The translations under genes were made by a program, and so were the position numbers. A DNA stretch of 64,000 nt, from assembly GCF_003755175.1 (NCBI RefSeq), contig NZ_RKHX01000005.1, positions 124,001 through 188,000 of the forward strand, given 5' to 3'. Shown piece after piece: positions 46,992 through 55,179 of this stretch (positions are counted from its first letter, which is position 1; each line of letters starts with the position of its first letter). The notes beneath the pieces are model-generated. The model was not told the origin of the DNA. It saw nothing but the letters and a program-made list of their open reading frames with translations, and made no database searches. Origin of the DNA: Cellulomonas sp. PhB150. Lineage in GTDB: Bacteria; Actinomycetota; Actinomycetes; Actinomycetales; Cellulomonadaceae.

Positions 46992-47459
46992 TCAGGCGGC
47001 GGGCGCCAGGACGAAGACGCGCAGCTCACGGCCGGCGCGCGCCGCGTAGTCGTCGTAGCCCGGCCAGACCGCGCGGAGCGCGGGCATCAGCCGCGCGCGC
47101 TCGTCGTCGTCCGCCAGGTGCGCGACGACGTCCGTCGTCTCGCCGTGGACCGTGACCTTCGCGTGCGGCGAGGTCAGCAGGTTGAGCGACCACGCGGGGT
47201 GGTGCTCCTGACCCCAGTTCGAGCCGATGACGATCCAGTCGGCGCCGTCTCGGGCGAAGAGCAGCATCGCCTCACGGGGCTCCCCGGACCTGCGGCCGGT
47301 CGTGGTCAGGATCAGCTGGGGGAGCACGGCCCTGCCGAGGACGCTCCAGCGTCCGCGGGTCCGCTTCTGCAGCCTGCGGTCGAGTCCTGAGACGGAGCGA
47401 CCAAGGCGCGCGAACCATCGCGTGCGGCCCAGGCGGCGGATCGAGGCGGTGAAGTCCAT
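46992..47459 (-). CDS. Deazaflavin (F420)-dependent nitroreductase family protein
   Basis: A 155-residue split-barrel protein of the Ddn/DUF385 family. The cofactor segment LTTTGRRSGEPREAMLL, the GSNWGQEHHPAW motif and the C-terminal WPGYDDYAAR pattern are all present. Members use F420H2 to reduce nitro compounds or quinones, or bind F420 with unknown substrate. The N-terminal 35 basic residues precede the core. It is convergent with the CGNR gene, six bases between stops. Confidence 0.88.
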   Translation of the reverse strand: MDFTASIRRLGRTRWFARLGRSVSGLDRRLQKRTRGRWSVLGRAVLPQLILTTTGRRSGEPREAMLLFARDGADWIVIGSNWGQEHHPAWSLNLLTSPHAKVTVHGETTDVVAHLADDDERARLMPALRAVWPGYDDYAARAGRELRVFVLAPAA

Positions 47460-47812
47460 CCGACGATTGTGCAGGCCAGCGGCGTGTGACGGGCGCCACA
47501 GCACCCCGGAGCCATAGCACACACGCCCTCCGGGGCGCCCCGGCATTGCCCGATCCGCGGACGTCCGGTCTCATGTCCGGGGTGTTTCCTGCGCGTTTCC
47601 GCAGGTCGTCGTCTCACCATGCGGAACATACTGGCCAGTATCAATCAGGTAACGATCGGGCTTCGGGAGGGGCGGTGCCCGATATGTCCGATCCACGTTG
47701 ACTAGCGTCCTCCCCAACGTCGGCGGAAACTCGAGGCGTCAGGGCTCTGCCTGCCACGGGCACGCAGGGGATCGGGCGCCGATCGAGGTCGCCACCTTCT
47801 TCAGGAGGAACA
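47460..47812. promoter_or_regulatory. Promoter region of the opp operon with a perfect palindrome
   Basis: This 353-base interval holds no convincing gene. ATACTGGCCAGTAT (47628-47641) is a perfect 14-bp palindrome whose right half CAGTAT could be a -10. TTGACTAGCGT (47698) offers a second promoter closer to the gene. TGTGA-CGGGCG-CCACA (47485-47500) resembles a CRP site with one mismatch near the divergent Ddn-like gene. Confidence 0.55.
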
Positions 47813-49678
47813 TTGAGGATCACACGCAAGGCCGCGCTCGCCGCGGTCGCCGCAGTCAGCGCAGTGTCGCTCGTCGCGGCCTGCTCGAGCTCGGACGACC
47901 CGACGGACAACACGTCCAAGTCGGGCGACGACGCAGGCATCAACCAGGACACGTCCGTCAACATCGCGTGGAACCAGCCGTTCTACTCGGCCAACGGCAC
48001 GAGCATCACGGGCAACGCGACGGCGAACAACGTCATCCTGTACATGCTCAACTCCGGCTTCAACTACTACGACGCCGACCTGAAGCTGCTTCAGGACAAG
48101 TCGTTCGGTAGCTACGAGAAGGTCTCCGACGACCCGCTGAAGATCAAGTACACGTTCGCCGACACGGCGTCGTGGTCGGACGGCACGCCGGCCGGTCCCG
48201 AGGACCTGCTCCTCGAGTGGGCTGCCCAGAGCGGCAAGTTCAACAACGTCGAGGCGAAGACCGACCCCGACACCGGTGAGATCACGAACCAGGACGAGCT
48301 CGATGCGGGTGTCTACTTCGACGCCGCGTCGCCCGCCGTCGCCCTGATCAAGGACACCCCCGTCATCGAGGGCAAGTCGATCACCTTCACGTACAGCAAG
48401 CCGTTCGCCGACTGGGAGACCGCCATCGGCGTGAACCTGCCGGCCCACGTCGTCGCGCAGCGCGCGCTCGGCGAGACGGACGCCGCTGCCGCGACGACGA
48501 AGCTCATCGACGCGATCACGAACAACACGACGGCCGACCTGTCGAAGATCGCCAAGGTCTGGTCGACGGACTTCAACTTCGCGCAGATGCCCGCCGCCGC
48601 GGACAAGAACCTGCTCGTCACCAGCGGTGCGTACACCATCACGGACTTCGTGAAGGACCAGTACATCACCCTGACCGCCAACCCTGACTACAAGGGCGAC
48701 CACAAGGCCGTCTTCAACAAGGTGACGGTCCGCTACAACGGCGACCCGATGGGCCAGGTCCAGGCGCTGCAGAACGGTGAGGTCGACCTCATCAACCCGC
48801 AGGCCACGGCCGACGTCCTGACCGCCGTCAAGGCGATCGACGGCATGAAGGTCGAGTCGGGCCCCGAGGGCACCTACGAGCACGTCGACCTGCAGTTCAC
48901 CAACGGTGGACCGTTCGACCCCAAGACGTACGGCGGCGACGCCGAGAAGGCGCACAAGGTCCGCGAGGCCTTCCTCAAGACCATCCCGCGCCAGGAGATC
49001 GTCGACAAGCTGGTCAAGCCGCTCGACTCGTCGGCCGCCATCCGTAACTCCTACACGGTGGTTCCCGGCTCGCCGAACTACGACGCGATCACGGCCGCCA
49101 ACGGCCAGGGTGCGGCGTTCGACACGGTCGACATCGACGGCGCCAAGACGCTGCTCAAGGACGCCGGCGCGACCAAGCCCAAGGTCCGCCTGCTCTTCGA
49201 CCCGGAGAACACGCGCCGCCAGAACGAGTACCAGCTCATCAAGGCCTCGGCCGAGCAGGCCGGCTTCTCGGTCGAGCCCTACAAGGTCCAGACCGACTGG
49301 GGCACGGACCTCTCGAACGCGACGAAGTTCTACGACGCCGCGCTCTTCGGCTGGCAGTCGACGTCCACCGCTGTGACGGAGTCGGACGCCAACTACCGCA
49401 CCAAGGCCGCGAACAACTTCTACGGCTACTCGAACAAGACCGTTGACGGCCTGTTCGACCAGCTCCAGACCGAGACCGACGTGGCCAAGCAGGGCGAGAT
49501 CCTGGGCAAGGTCGAGTCCGAGCTCGTCAAGGACGCGTTCGGTGTCACGCTCTTCCAGTTCCCCGGCGTCACCGCCTGGAACCCGGCCAAGATCGGCAAC
49601 GTCTCGAAGCTCACGATCGCTCCGACGATCTTCTACGGCTTCTGGGAGTGGACCGCCGGCGAGGCTGCAGCCAACTGA
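47813..49678 (+). CDS. Oligopeptide ABC transporter substrate-binding lipoprotein
   Basis: A 621-residue family 5 (OppA/DppA) binding protein. The signal peptide ends in the lipobox VAAC (cysteine near 23). The body has family segments FADTASWSDGTPAGPEDLLLEW, LTANPDYKGDHKAVFNKVTVRY (as NPDYKGDHKAVFNKV) and KVREAFLKTIPRQEI. The start is a TTG, preceded by AGGAGG four bases away; no ATG or GTG is better placed. TTG starts are rare in this window. It is followed by two hairpins before the permease genes, as expected for a protein made in excess. Confidence 0.88.
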   Translation: MRITRKAALAAVAAVSAVSLVAACSSSDDPTDNTSKSGDDAGINQDTSVNIAWNQPFYSANGTSITGNATANNVILYMLNSGFNYYDADLKLLQDKSFGSYEKVSDDPLKIKYTFADTASWSDGTPAGPEDLLLEWAAQSGKFNNVEAKTDPDTGEITNQDELDAGVYFDAASPAVALIKDTPVIEGKSITFTYSKPFADWETAIGVNLPAHVVAQRALGETDAAAATTKLIDAITNNTTADLSKIAKVWSTDFNFAQMPAAADKNLLVTSGAYTITDFVKDQYITLTANPDYKGDHKAVFNKVTVRYNGDPMGQVQALQNGEVDLINPQATADVLTAVKAIDGMKVESGPEGTYEHVDLQFTNGGPFDPKTYGGDAEKAHKVREAFLKTIPRQEIVDKLVKPLDSSAAIRNSYTVVPGSPNYDAITAANGQGAAFDTVDIDGAKTLLKDAGATKPKVRLLFDPENTRRQNEYQLIKASAEQAGFSVEPYKVQTDWGTDLSNATKFYDAALFGWQSTSTAVTESDANYRTKAANNFYGYSNKTVDGLFDQLQTETDVAKQGEILGKVESELVKDAFGVTLFQFPGVTAWNPAKIGNVSKLTIAPTIFYGFWEWTAGEAAAN

Positions 49679-49686
49679 TCCCCGGA

Positions 49687-49771
49687 TGGCCGCCCGCCCC
49701 ACAGGACCGGGCGGCCACCCACCGGTCAGCAGCACCCCAGGGCGTCGGGGAGAATTACTCCCCGACGCCCT
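49687..49771 (+). terminator. Two tandem hairpins between the binding protein and permease genes
   Basis: TGGCCGCCCG/CGGGCGGCCA (49687-49717, 11-base loop) is followed by AGGGCGTCGGGGAG/CTCCCCGACGCCCT (49739-49771, 14 perfect pairs, AATTA loop). They are likely to terminate most transcripts or protect the upstream message. A separate promoter candidate, TACGAT inside AGGGAT-ACG-ATCCCT (49816-49830), lies before the permease gene. Confidence 0.7.
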
Positions 49772-49868
49772 CGGGCGTGCCCGGCCGGTCTCTCACAACG
49801 GCCCGGGGTCGCGAGAGGGATACGATCCCTGACGACCACGGTGCTTCCACTAGCGAGGTAACCCACCT

Positions 49869-51407
49869 GTGCTGAACTTCCTCACGCGCCGCCTTGTGGC
49901 GGGGCTCCTGACGCTCTTCGTGTCGCTGTTCCTGATGTACGTGCTGGTCGACATCGCGATCGACCCGCTGGCGGACCTGCGCGAGAGCACGGCCCCCAAC
50001 AAGCAACAGCTCATCGCGGCACGCATCGAGCTCCTCGACCTGAACACGAACGTCGTGGTCCGGTTCCTCCAGTGGTGCGGCGGTGTGCTGCACGGCGACT
50101 TCGGTATCGCCTGGAAGACCGGCGAGTCGGTGAGCGACCTGGTCGCCCACGCGATCGGCTCCACGCTCCAGCTGGTCACGGCCGCGACGTTCCTGTCGCT
50201 CGTCGTCGGCGTCGTCGTCGGCATCGTGTCCGCTCTGCGGCAGTACAGCGCGTTCGACTACGTGATCATCTTCCTGTCGTTCCTGCTGTACTCGCTCCCC
50301 TCCTTCTGGGTCGCCGTGCTCCTCAAGCAGTGGGCCGCGATCGGCTTCAACAACTTCCTGCGCGACCCGTGGATCGCGTGGCCCACGCTGATCGGCGTCG
50401 CGCTGATCGCGGGCCTGCTCTGGAGCCTGGCCATCGGGGGCAGCGCCGCCCGACGATGGCAGGTCTTCGGCATCGCCGCGGCCGCGACGTTCGGGATGTT
50501 CGCCTACCTGCAGCTGACCGACTGGTGGCTCGAGCCCAAGATCGGCCCGATCCTGCTGCTGGTGATGGGCGCGGGCACCGCGTTCGCCTTCGCCGCCGTG
50601 TTCGCCGGTCTGCACAACCGCCGGGCCCTGTGGGCCTCGCTGACGACCGTCGCGGTGGGCTTCATCGCGTACTTCCCGATGCAGACCGTCTTCAAGATGG
50701 ACATCTTCGGCCCGTCCGGCAACGGCGCGAGCTGGCTGATCCTCCTGCTGGCCGTCGTCGCGATCGGCGTCGGCTTCCTCATCGGCCGCCTGTACGGCGG
50801 GCCCGACTGGGGCGTGTCGGCCCGGACCAGCGCCGCGGTCGCGTTCGTGATGGCCGCGCTGATCTTCGTCGACAAGGTCATGCAGGTCTGGCCGCCGTAC
50901 TCCAAGGCGCTCGGCGGACGGCCCATCCCGACGTTCGGCGACCGGACCCCCGGCCTCGGCGGCAACTACTGGGTGACGGTGCTCGACTCCTTCACCCACC
51001 TGGTGCTGCCGACGGCGACCCTGGTCCTCATCGCGTTCGCCGCGTACACGCGCTACTCGCGCTCGAGCATGCTCGAGGTGATGAGCCAGGACTACATCCG
51101 CACGGCTCGCGCCAAGGGCCTGCCGGAGCGGGAGGTCGTGGTCCGCCACGGCTTCCGGAACACGCTCATCCCGCTCGCGACCATCGTCCCGATCGACGTC
51201 ATCACCCTCATCGGCGGTGCCGTCATCACCGAGGCCGTGTTCTCGCGGCCCGGCATGGGCCAGCTGTTCGTGAAGTCCCTCGAAGAGGCCCAGGTCGACC
51301 CCGTGATGGCTTACCTGCTGATCACGGCCGGCCTGGCCATCATCGCCAACATCGTGGCGGACATCATCTACGCCGTGATCGACCCGAGAATCCGGTTGGA
51401 CGCATGA
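49869..51407 (+). CDS. Oligopeptide ABC permease, OppB type with a large insertion
   Basis: A 512-residue permease, about 170-190 residues longer than usual OppB/DppB. The N-terminal LNFLTRRLVAGLLTLFVSLFLMYVLV and the C-terminal part (MLEVMSQDYIRTARAKGLPEREVVVRHGFRNTLIPLA as the EAA loop, VFSRPGMGQLFVKSLEEAQ) are normal. Between about residues 150 and 375 lie extra hydrophobic segments (LIGVALIAGLLWSLAIGG; GPILLLVMGAGTAFAFAAVFAG; WLILLLAVVAIGVGFLIG; AAVAFVMAALIFVDKVM), so roughly four or five additional helices are inserted. The GTG start is preceded by GAGGT. Confidence 0.88.
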   Translation: MLNFLTRRLVAGLLTLFVSLFLMYVLVDIAIDPLADLRESTAPNKQQLIAARIELLDLNTNVVVRFLQWCGGVLHGDFGIAWKTGESVSDLVAHAIGSTLQLVTAATFLSLVVGVVVGIVSALRQYSAFDYVIIFLSFLLYSLPSFWVAVLLKQWAAIGFNNFLRDPWIAWPTLIGVALIAGLLWSLAIGGSAARRWQVFGIAAAATFGMFAYLQLTDWWLEPKIGPILLLVMGAGTAFAFAAVFAGLHNRRALWASLTTVAVGFIAYFPMQTVFKMDIFGPSGNGASWLILLLAVVAIGVGFLIGRLYGGPDWGVSARTSAAVAFVMAALIFVDKVMQVWPPYSKALGGRPIPTFGDRTPGLGGNYWVTVLDSFTHLVLPTATLVLIAFAAYTRYSRSSMLEVMSQDYIRTARAKGLPEREVVVRHGFRNTLIPLATIVPIDVITLIGGAVITEAVFSRPGMGQLFVKSLEEAQVDPVMAYLLITAGLAIIANIVADIIYAVIDPRIRLDA

Positions 51408-52507
51408 GCACCTCGACCCCCCAGAACCCGCAGGCGCCCGAGGACCCGACCGCCGCGTCGAGCTCGACGGAGAATGCCATCGAGCTCAAGGACGTCGTCG
51501 GCCTGTCCCAGGGCCAGATCGTCCGCAAGCGCTTCGTGCGCCACAAGGGGGCCATGCTCGGTCTCCTGTTCCTGATCCTCACCGCGCTGCTCGCCTTCAC
51601 GTCGGTCGGCTTCGGGCCGGTCCCCGGCTGGTGGCAGTACAACGGGCGCGAGACGAACCTGGCGGTCGTCGAGGCCGGCGGTGCCCCGACGATGCACCTG
51701 CCGAGCTTCCTCGGCGGGCCCGGCTTCGCGATCGGCGACCACCCGTTCGGCCAGGACGAGCTCGGCCGCGACATGTTCGCCCGCGTGATGCTCGGCGTGC
51801 AGACCTCGCTCAAGGTCATGTTCATCATCGGCCTCGTGTCGTGCATCCTGGGCATCCTCGTGGGGGCCCTCGCGGGGTTCTACCGCGGCCGCCTGGACTC
51901 GATCCTCATGCGCCTCACGGACCTGTTCATCACCGTTCCCGTGCTCGTGATCGGCGCTGTCGTCGGCAAGATCACCGGTGGCGTCAGCGCCGCGGTCTTC
52001 GCGGCGTCGATGGGTCTGCTCCTGTGGACGAGCCTCGCCCGCCTGGTGCGCGGCGAGTTCCTCGCGCTGCGCGAGCGAGAGTTCGTCGACGCGGCCCGCG
52101 TGGCCGGTGCGAGCAGCCCGCGCATCATCTTCAAGCACATCCTGCCGAACGCGATCGGCACGATCATCGTGAGCACGACGCTGCTCATGAGCTCGGCCAT
52201 CCTGCTCGAGACCGCGCTGTCGTTCCTCGGGTTCGGCATCCGCGAGCCCGAGATCTCGCTCGGTGCGCTCATCTCGCAGTACCAGCAGGCGTTCTCGACG
52301 CGCCCGTGGCTGTTCTGGTGGCCGGGCCTGTTCATCGTCATCATCGCGCTGACGATCAACTTCATCGGCGACGGCCTGCGGGACGCGTTCGACCCGCGGC
52401 AGAAGCGGATCCCGTCCGATCGGAAGATGTCGCGTGCGGATGCCGTCTCGCGGCGGCCGGCGGGCGTCATCCCGATGCAGACGCAGGACACGCAGGGTCG
52501 TCCGTGA
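51404..52507 (+). CDS. Oligopeptide ABC permease, OppC type
   Basis: A 367-residue permease with the OppC N-terminal segment (RKRFVRHKGAMLGLLFLILTALLAF), the HPFGQDELGRDMFARVMLG motif, and the EAA loop VDAARVAGASSPRIIFKHILPNA. The start overlaps the previous stop (ATGA). The C-terminal 35 residues are a basic extension. It pairs with the enlarged OppB-type permease. Confidence 0.9.
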   Translation: MSTSTPQNPQAPEDPTAASSSTENAIELKDVVGLSQGQIVRKRFVRHKGAMLGLLFLILTALLAFTSVGFGPVPGWWQYNGRETNLAVVEAGGAPTMHLPSFLGGPGFAIGDHPFGQDELGRDMFARVMLGVQTSLKVMFIIGLVSCILGILVGALAGFYRGRLDSILMRLTDLFITVPVLVIGAVVGKITGGVSAAVFAASMGLLLWTSLARLVRGEFLALREREFVDAARVAGASSPRIIFKHILPNAIGTIIVSTTLLMSSAILLETALSFLGFGIREPEISLGALISQYQQAFSTRPWLFWWPGLFIVIIALTINFIGDGLRDAFDPRQKRIPSDRKMSRADAVSRRPAGVIPMQTQDTQGRP

Positions 52508-52518
52508 TCACCCGCGGG

Positions 52519-53115
52519 TCAGCCGAGCAGCAGCACGGCGGCCGTCGCCACGGCCAGCACGACGACGCCCGCGACCGTGCGGGTGTGCGTCCGGCGCTGG
52601 ACGCGCACCCCCTCGGCCGTGGCCGGCAGGAAGCGGGCCGCGGTCAGGGCGCCCTGGCGTCGCTCGATCTCCTCGACGAGCGCCTCCGCGGTGCCCTGCC
52701 GGTGGACGGTGCCGTCCTTGGCGGGCGGCTTGTCCACGGCGTCGTCGTCGCGGGTCCGGCGCAGGCGCCGTGCTGCGGAGCTCGAGCGAGGCGCGGCCCA
52801 CACGGGCACGTCCCCATCGGTCGTGTGCAGCACGAGCGAGAGCTTGAGCGTGCTGCCACGGAACGTCGGCCAGGGCAGCAGCACGGTGCGCCAGACGTTG
52901 CGCACCTCGACCAGGCCGTCGCTGACCTCCACCCGGGGGCGCCAGTACATGGCCCAGACGACGAGCACGACGAGGGCCGCGGGTGCAGCGAGCCGCAGCC
53001 CGGCGCCGAGGCCGTCGTGCGTCGCCACCGCGACGACCGCCACAACGGCGGCCACCGCCGCAGCGATCGTCAGCCAACGGCCGTACCTCGACGAGAAGAC
53101 ATGTGTGGGGCTCAC
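52519..53115 (-). CDS. Membrane protein with a bacterial PH-like domain
   Basis: A 198-residue protein with two N-terminal transmembrane helices (about residues 16-50, WLTIAAAVAAVVAVVAVA and AAPAALVVLVVWAMYW), a PH-like beta domain (RVEVSDGLVEVRNVWRTVLLPWPTFRG) as in the bPH family, and a C-terminal helix (VAGVVVLAVATAAVLLLG). Its GTG follows GAGCAT by six bases, suggesting a leaderless mRNA. It is encoded against the direction of the surrounding peptide transporter genes. Function is unknown. Confidence 0.78.
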   Translation of the reverse strand: MSPTHVFSSRYGRWLTIAAAVAAVVAVVAVATHDGLGAGLRLAAPAALVVLVVWAMYWRPRVEVSDGLVEVRNVWRTVLLPWPTFRGSTLKLSLVLHTTDGDVPVWAAPRSSSAARRLRRTRDDDAVDKPPAKDGTVHRQGTAEALVEEIERRQGALTAARFLPATAEGVRVQRRTHTRTVAGVVVLAVATAAVLLLG

Positions 53116-53191
53116 GCGCCCATGCTCCCAGAACCGCAGCAGGTGACCGGCCCGATCGGGCCCGTCCCGCACCCGCAGGAAGGATGCTGAC

Positions 53192-55021
53192 GTGGCCATC
53201 GACACAGCAGCAGCACCGCTCCCCGCCGACACCACCGCACCCGTGCTGGAGGTGAACGGCCTCGGCGTGGACTTCTTCGTCGACGGCACCTGGTACCCGG
53301 CCGCGAGCGGCGTCTCGTACACCGTCCGTCCCGGCGAGGTCCTGGCGATCGTCGGCGAGTCCGGCTCCGGCAAGACCCAGTCGTCCATGGCGCTCATGGG
53401 CCTGCTCCCGCCGAACGGCCGGGCGAACGGCTCGGCCAAGCTGGGCGACCGCGAGCTCATCGGCATGCCCTCGCACCGCCTGCGCCGCATCCGCGGCCGC
53501 GAGGTCGCGATGATCTTCCAGGAGCCGATGACGGCCCTGAACCCGGTCTTCACGATCGGCTTCCAGATCATCGAGACGCTGCGCACGCACTTCGAGATGG
53601 GCCCGACCGAGGCGCGCGCGCGCGCCATCGAGCTGCTCACGCTCGTCGAGCTGCCGGACCCGACCAAGCGCGTCGACTTCTACCCGCACCAGCTCTCCGG
53701 CGGCCAGCGTCAGCGCGCGATGATCGCCCAGGCGCTCGCGTGCGACCCGAAGCTGCTCATCGCCGACGAGCCGACCACGGCCCTCGACGTCACGGTCCAG
53801 GCCGAGATCCTCAAGCTCATGCGTGACCTGCGCAGCCGCATCGACTCGGGCATCGTGCTGATCACGCACGACATGGGCGTCGTCGCGGACATGGCGGACA
53901 AGATCATCGTCATGAAGGACGGGCTCGTCGTCGAGCAGGGCGCGGCGGCGGACATCTTCGCCCGGCCGCAGCACCCGTACACCATCAAGCTGCTCGAGTC
54001 CGTGCCGCACCTGGGCCGCAGCGCCGAGGCGCTGCAGGTCGAGGAGAAGGGTGGACCGGACCTCGCGAAGGAGGCGCCCGACGACCGCGTCGTCGTGCTC
54101 GAGGCCAAGAACATGGTCATCGAGTACCCGGGTCGTCGCCGCACCCCGGCCTTCCGCGCGGTGGACGGCGTCGACCTGACGCTGCACGCCGGCGAGGTCG
54201 TCGGCCTGGTGGGCGAGTCCGGCTCGGGCAAGACGACCATCGGACGCGCCGTCGTCGGGCTCCTGCCCGTCACGAGCGGCGAGCTCAAGATCGTCGGGCA
54301 GAACATGGTGGGGGCGACCAACCGGGACCTCAAGCCGCTGCGCACCGAGGTCGGCATCGTCTTCCAGGACCCGGGCTCCTCGCTGAACCCGCGCCTGCCG
54401 ATCGGCGAGTCCATCGCCGAGCCGCTGCTGCTGCACCGCGGCATCAAGGGCAAGGCGGCCTCCAGCGCGGTCGAGAAGCTGCTCGACCAGGTCCAGCTGC
54501 CGCGCGCGATGCGCAACCGCTACCCGCACGAGCTCTCCGGCGGTCAGCGCCAGCGCGTGGGTATCGCCCGCTCGCTCGCGCTCGAGCCCAAGCTGCTCGT
54601 GGCCGACGAGCCGACCTCCGCGCTCGACGTCTCCGTGCAGGCGACCGTGCTGGAGCTGTTCCAGGAGCTGCAGCGCGAGCACGGCTTCGCGTGCCTGTTC
54701 ATCAGCCACGACCTGGCCGTCGTCGAGATGCTGTCCGACCGCATCGCGGTCATGCACAACGGCAAGCTCGTCGAGGTCGGCAAGACCGCGCAGGTCGTCA
54801 ACCACCCGCAGGACGCCTACACCCAGCGGCTGCTCGCGGCCGTGCCGGTGCCGGACCCCGAGGCGCAGCGAGCCCGCCGCGAGGCGCGCGACGCGCTGCT
54901 CGACGCGCAGCGCGCGCAGCTGTCCGCGGACGAGCAGGCCCAGGCCGACGAGGCCGCGCGGCTCGAGGCGCACGACATCACCGAGGCCGAGCACGAGCGC
55001 GAGCCCGGTCGCGGCTTCTGA
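53192..55021 (+). CDS. Fused DppD-DppF type dual ABC ATPase
   Basis: A 609-residue protein that joins both ATPases of a peptide importer. The first domain (about 15-290) has Walker A GESGSGKTQS and signature LSGGQRQRAMIAQAL; the second (about 305-560) has GESGSGKTTIGRAV and LSGGQRQRVGIARSL. Each ends with the oligopeptide-type extension (HPYTIKLLESVP; HPQDAYTQRLLAAVPVP). A Glu/Ala-rich tail follows. AGGAAGGA precedes the GTG. It must serve the permeases encoded upstream at 49869-52507, from which it is separated by the opposite-strand PH-domain gene. Confidence 0.93.
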   Translation: MAIDTAAAPLPADTTAPVLEVNGLGVDFFVDGTWYPAASGVSYTVRPGEVLAIVGESGSGKTQSSMALMGLLPPNGRANGSAKLGDRELIGMPSHRLRRIRGREVAMIFQEPMTALNPVFTIGFQIIETLRTHFEMGPTEARARAIELLTLVELPDPTKRVDFYPHQLSGGQRQRAMIAQALACDPKLLIADEPTTALDVTVQAEILKLMRDLRSRIDSGIVLITHDMGVVADMADKIIVMKDGLVVEQGAAADIFARPQHPYTIKLLESVPHLGRSAEALQVEEKGGPDLAKEAPDDRVVVLEAKNMVIEYPGRRRTPAFRAVDGVDLTLHAGEVVGLVGESGSGKTTIGRAVVGLLPVTSGELKIVGQNMVGATNRDLKPLRTEVGIVFQDPGSSLNPRLPIGESIAEPLLLHRGIKGKAASSAVEKLLDQVQLPRAMRNRYPHELSGGQRQRVGIARSLALEPKLLVADEPTSALDVSVQATVLELFQELQREHGFACLFISHDLAVVEMLSDRIAVMHNGKLVEVGKTAQVVNHPQDAYTQRLLAAVPVPDPEAQRARREARDALLDAQRAQLSADEQAQADEAARLEAHDITEAEHEREPGRGF

Positions 55022-55025
55022 TCGA

Positions 55026-55058
55026 CGGTCGGCCCCGGGGGTATCCTGGGGCCGACCG
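55026..55058 (+). terminator. Terminator after the dual ATPase gene
   Basis: CGGTCGGCCCC pairs with GGGGCCGACCG around an 11-base loop and is followed by a short T/C-rich run. It starts four bases after the stop codon. Confidence 0.75.
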
Positions 55059-55073
55059 CTTCTGCGCCCCCTC

Positions 55074-55124
55074 TTGACACGTGGGGCGACTCACGTATGC
55101 CTGCGCGCCCGCAGCCGGTAGAAT
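55074..55124 (+). promoter_or_regulatory. typA promoter region
   Basis: TTGACA (55074-55079) followed 16 bases later by TATGCC gives a consensus-like promoter. A second -10, TAGAAT (55119-55124), lies closer to the gene. Either would give a leader of about 50-75 bases. Confidence 0.6.
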
Positions 55125-55179
55125 CGACCGGCGCCCCACGACGCGGCGCGCTCCCACCTTCTGCTGAGATGAGTTCCGC

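Noticed and set aside
47485..47500. A second CRP-like site, TGTGA-CGGGCG-CCACA
   Set aside because: One arm has a mismatch in a key base and it lies within 30-40 bases of a gene start with no clear promoter, so it is not strong enough to list as a site on its own.
47573..47701. A 42-codon open frame between the Ddn-like and substrate-binding genes
   Set aside because: No ribosome site, no -10 at leaderless distance, and it runs across the palindrome that looks like an operator.
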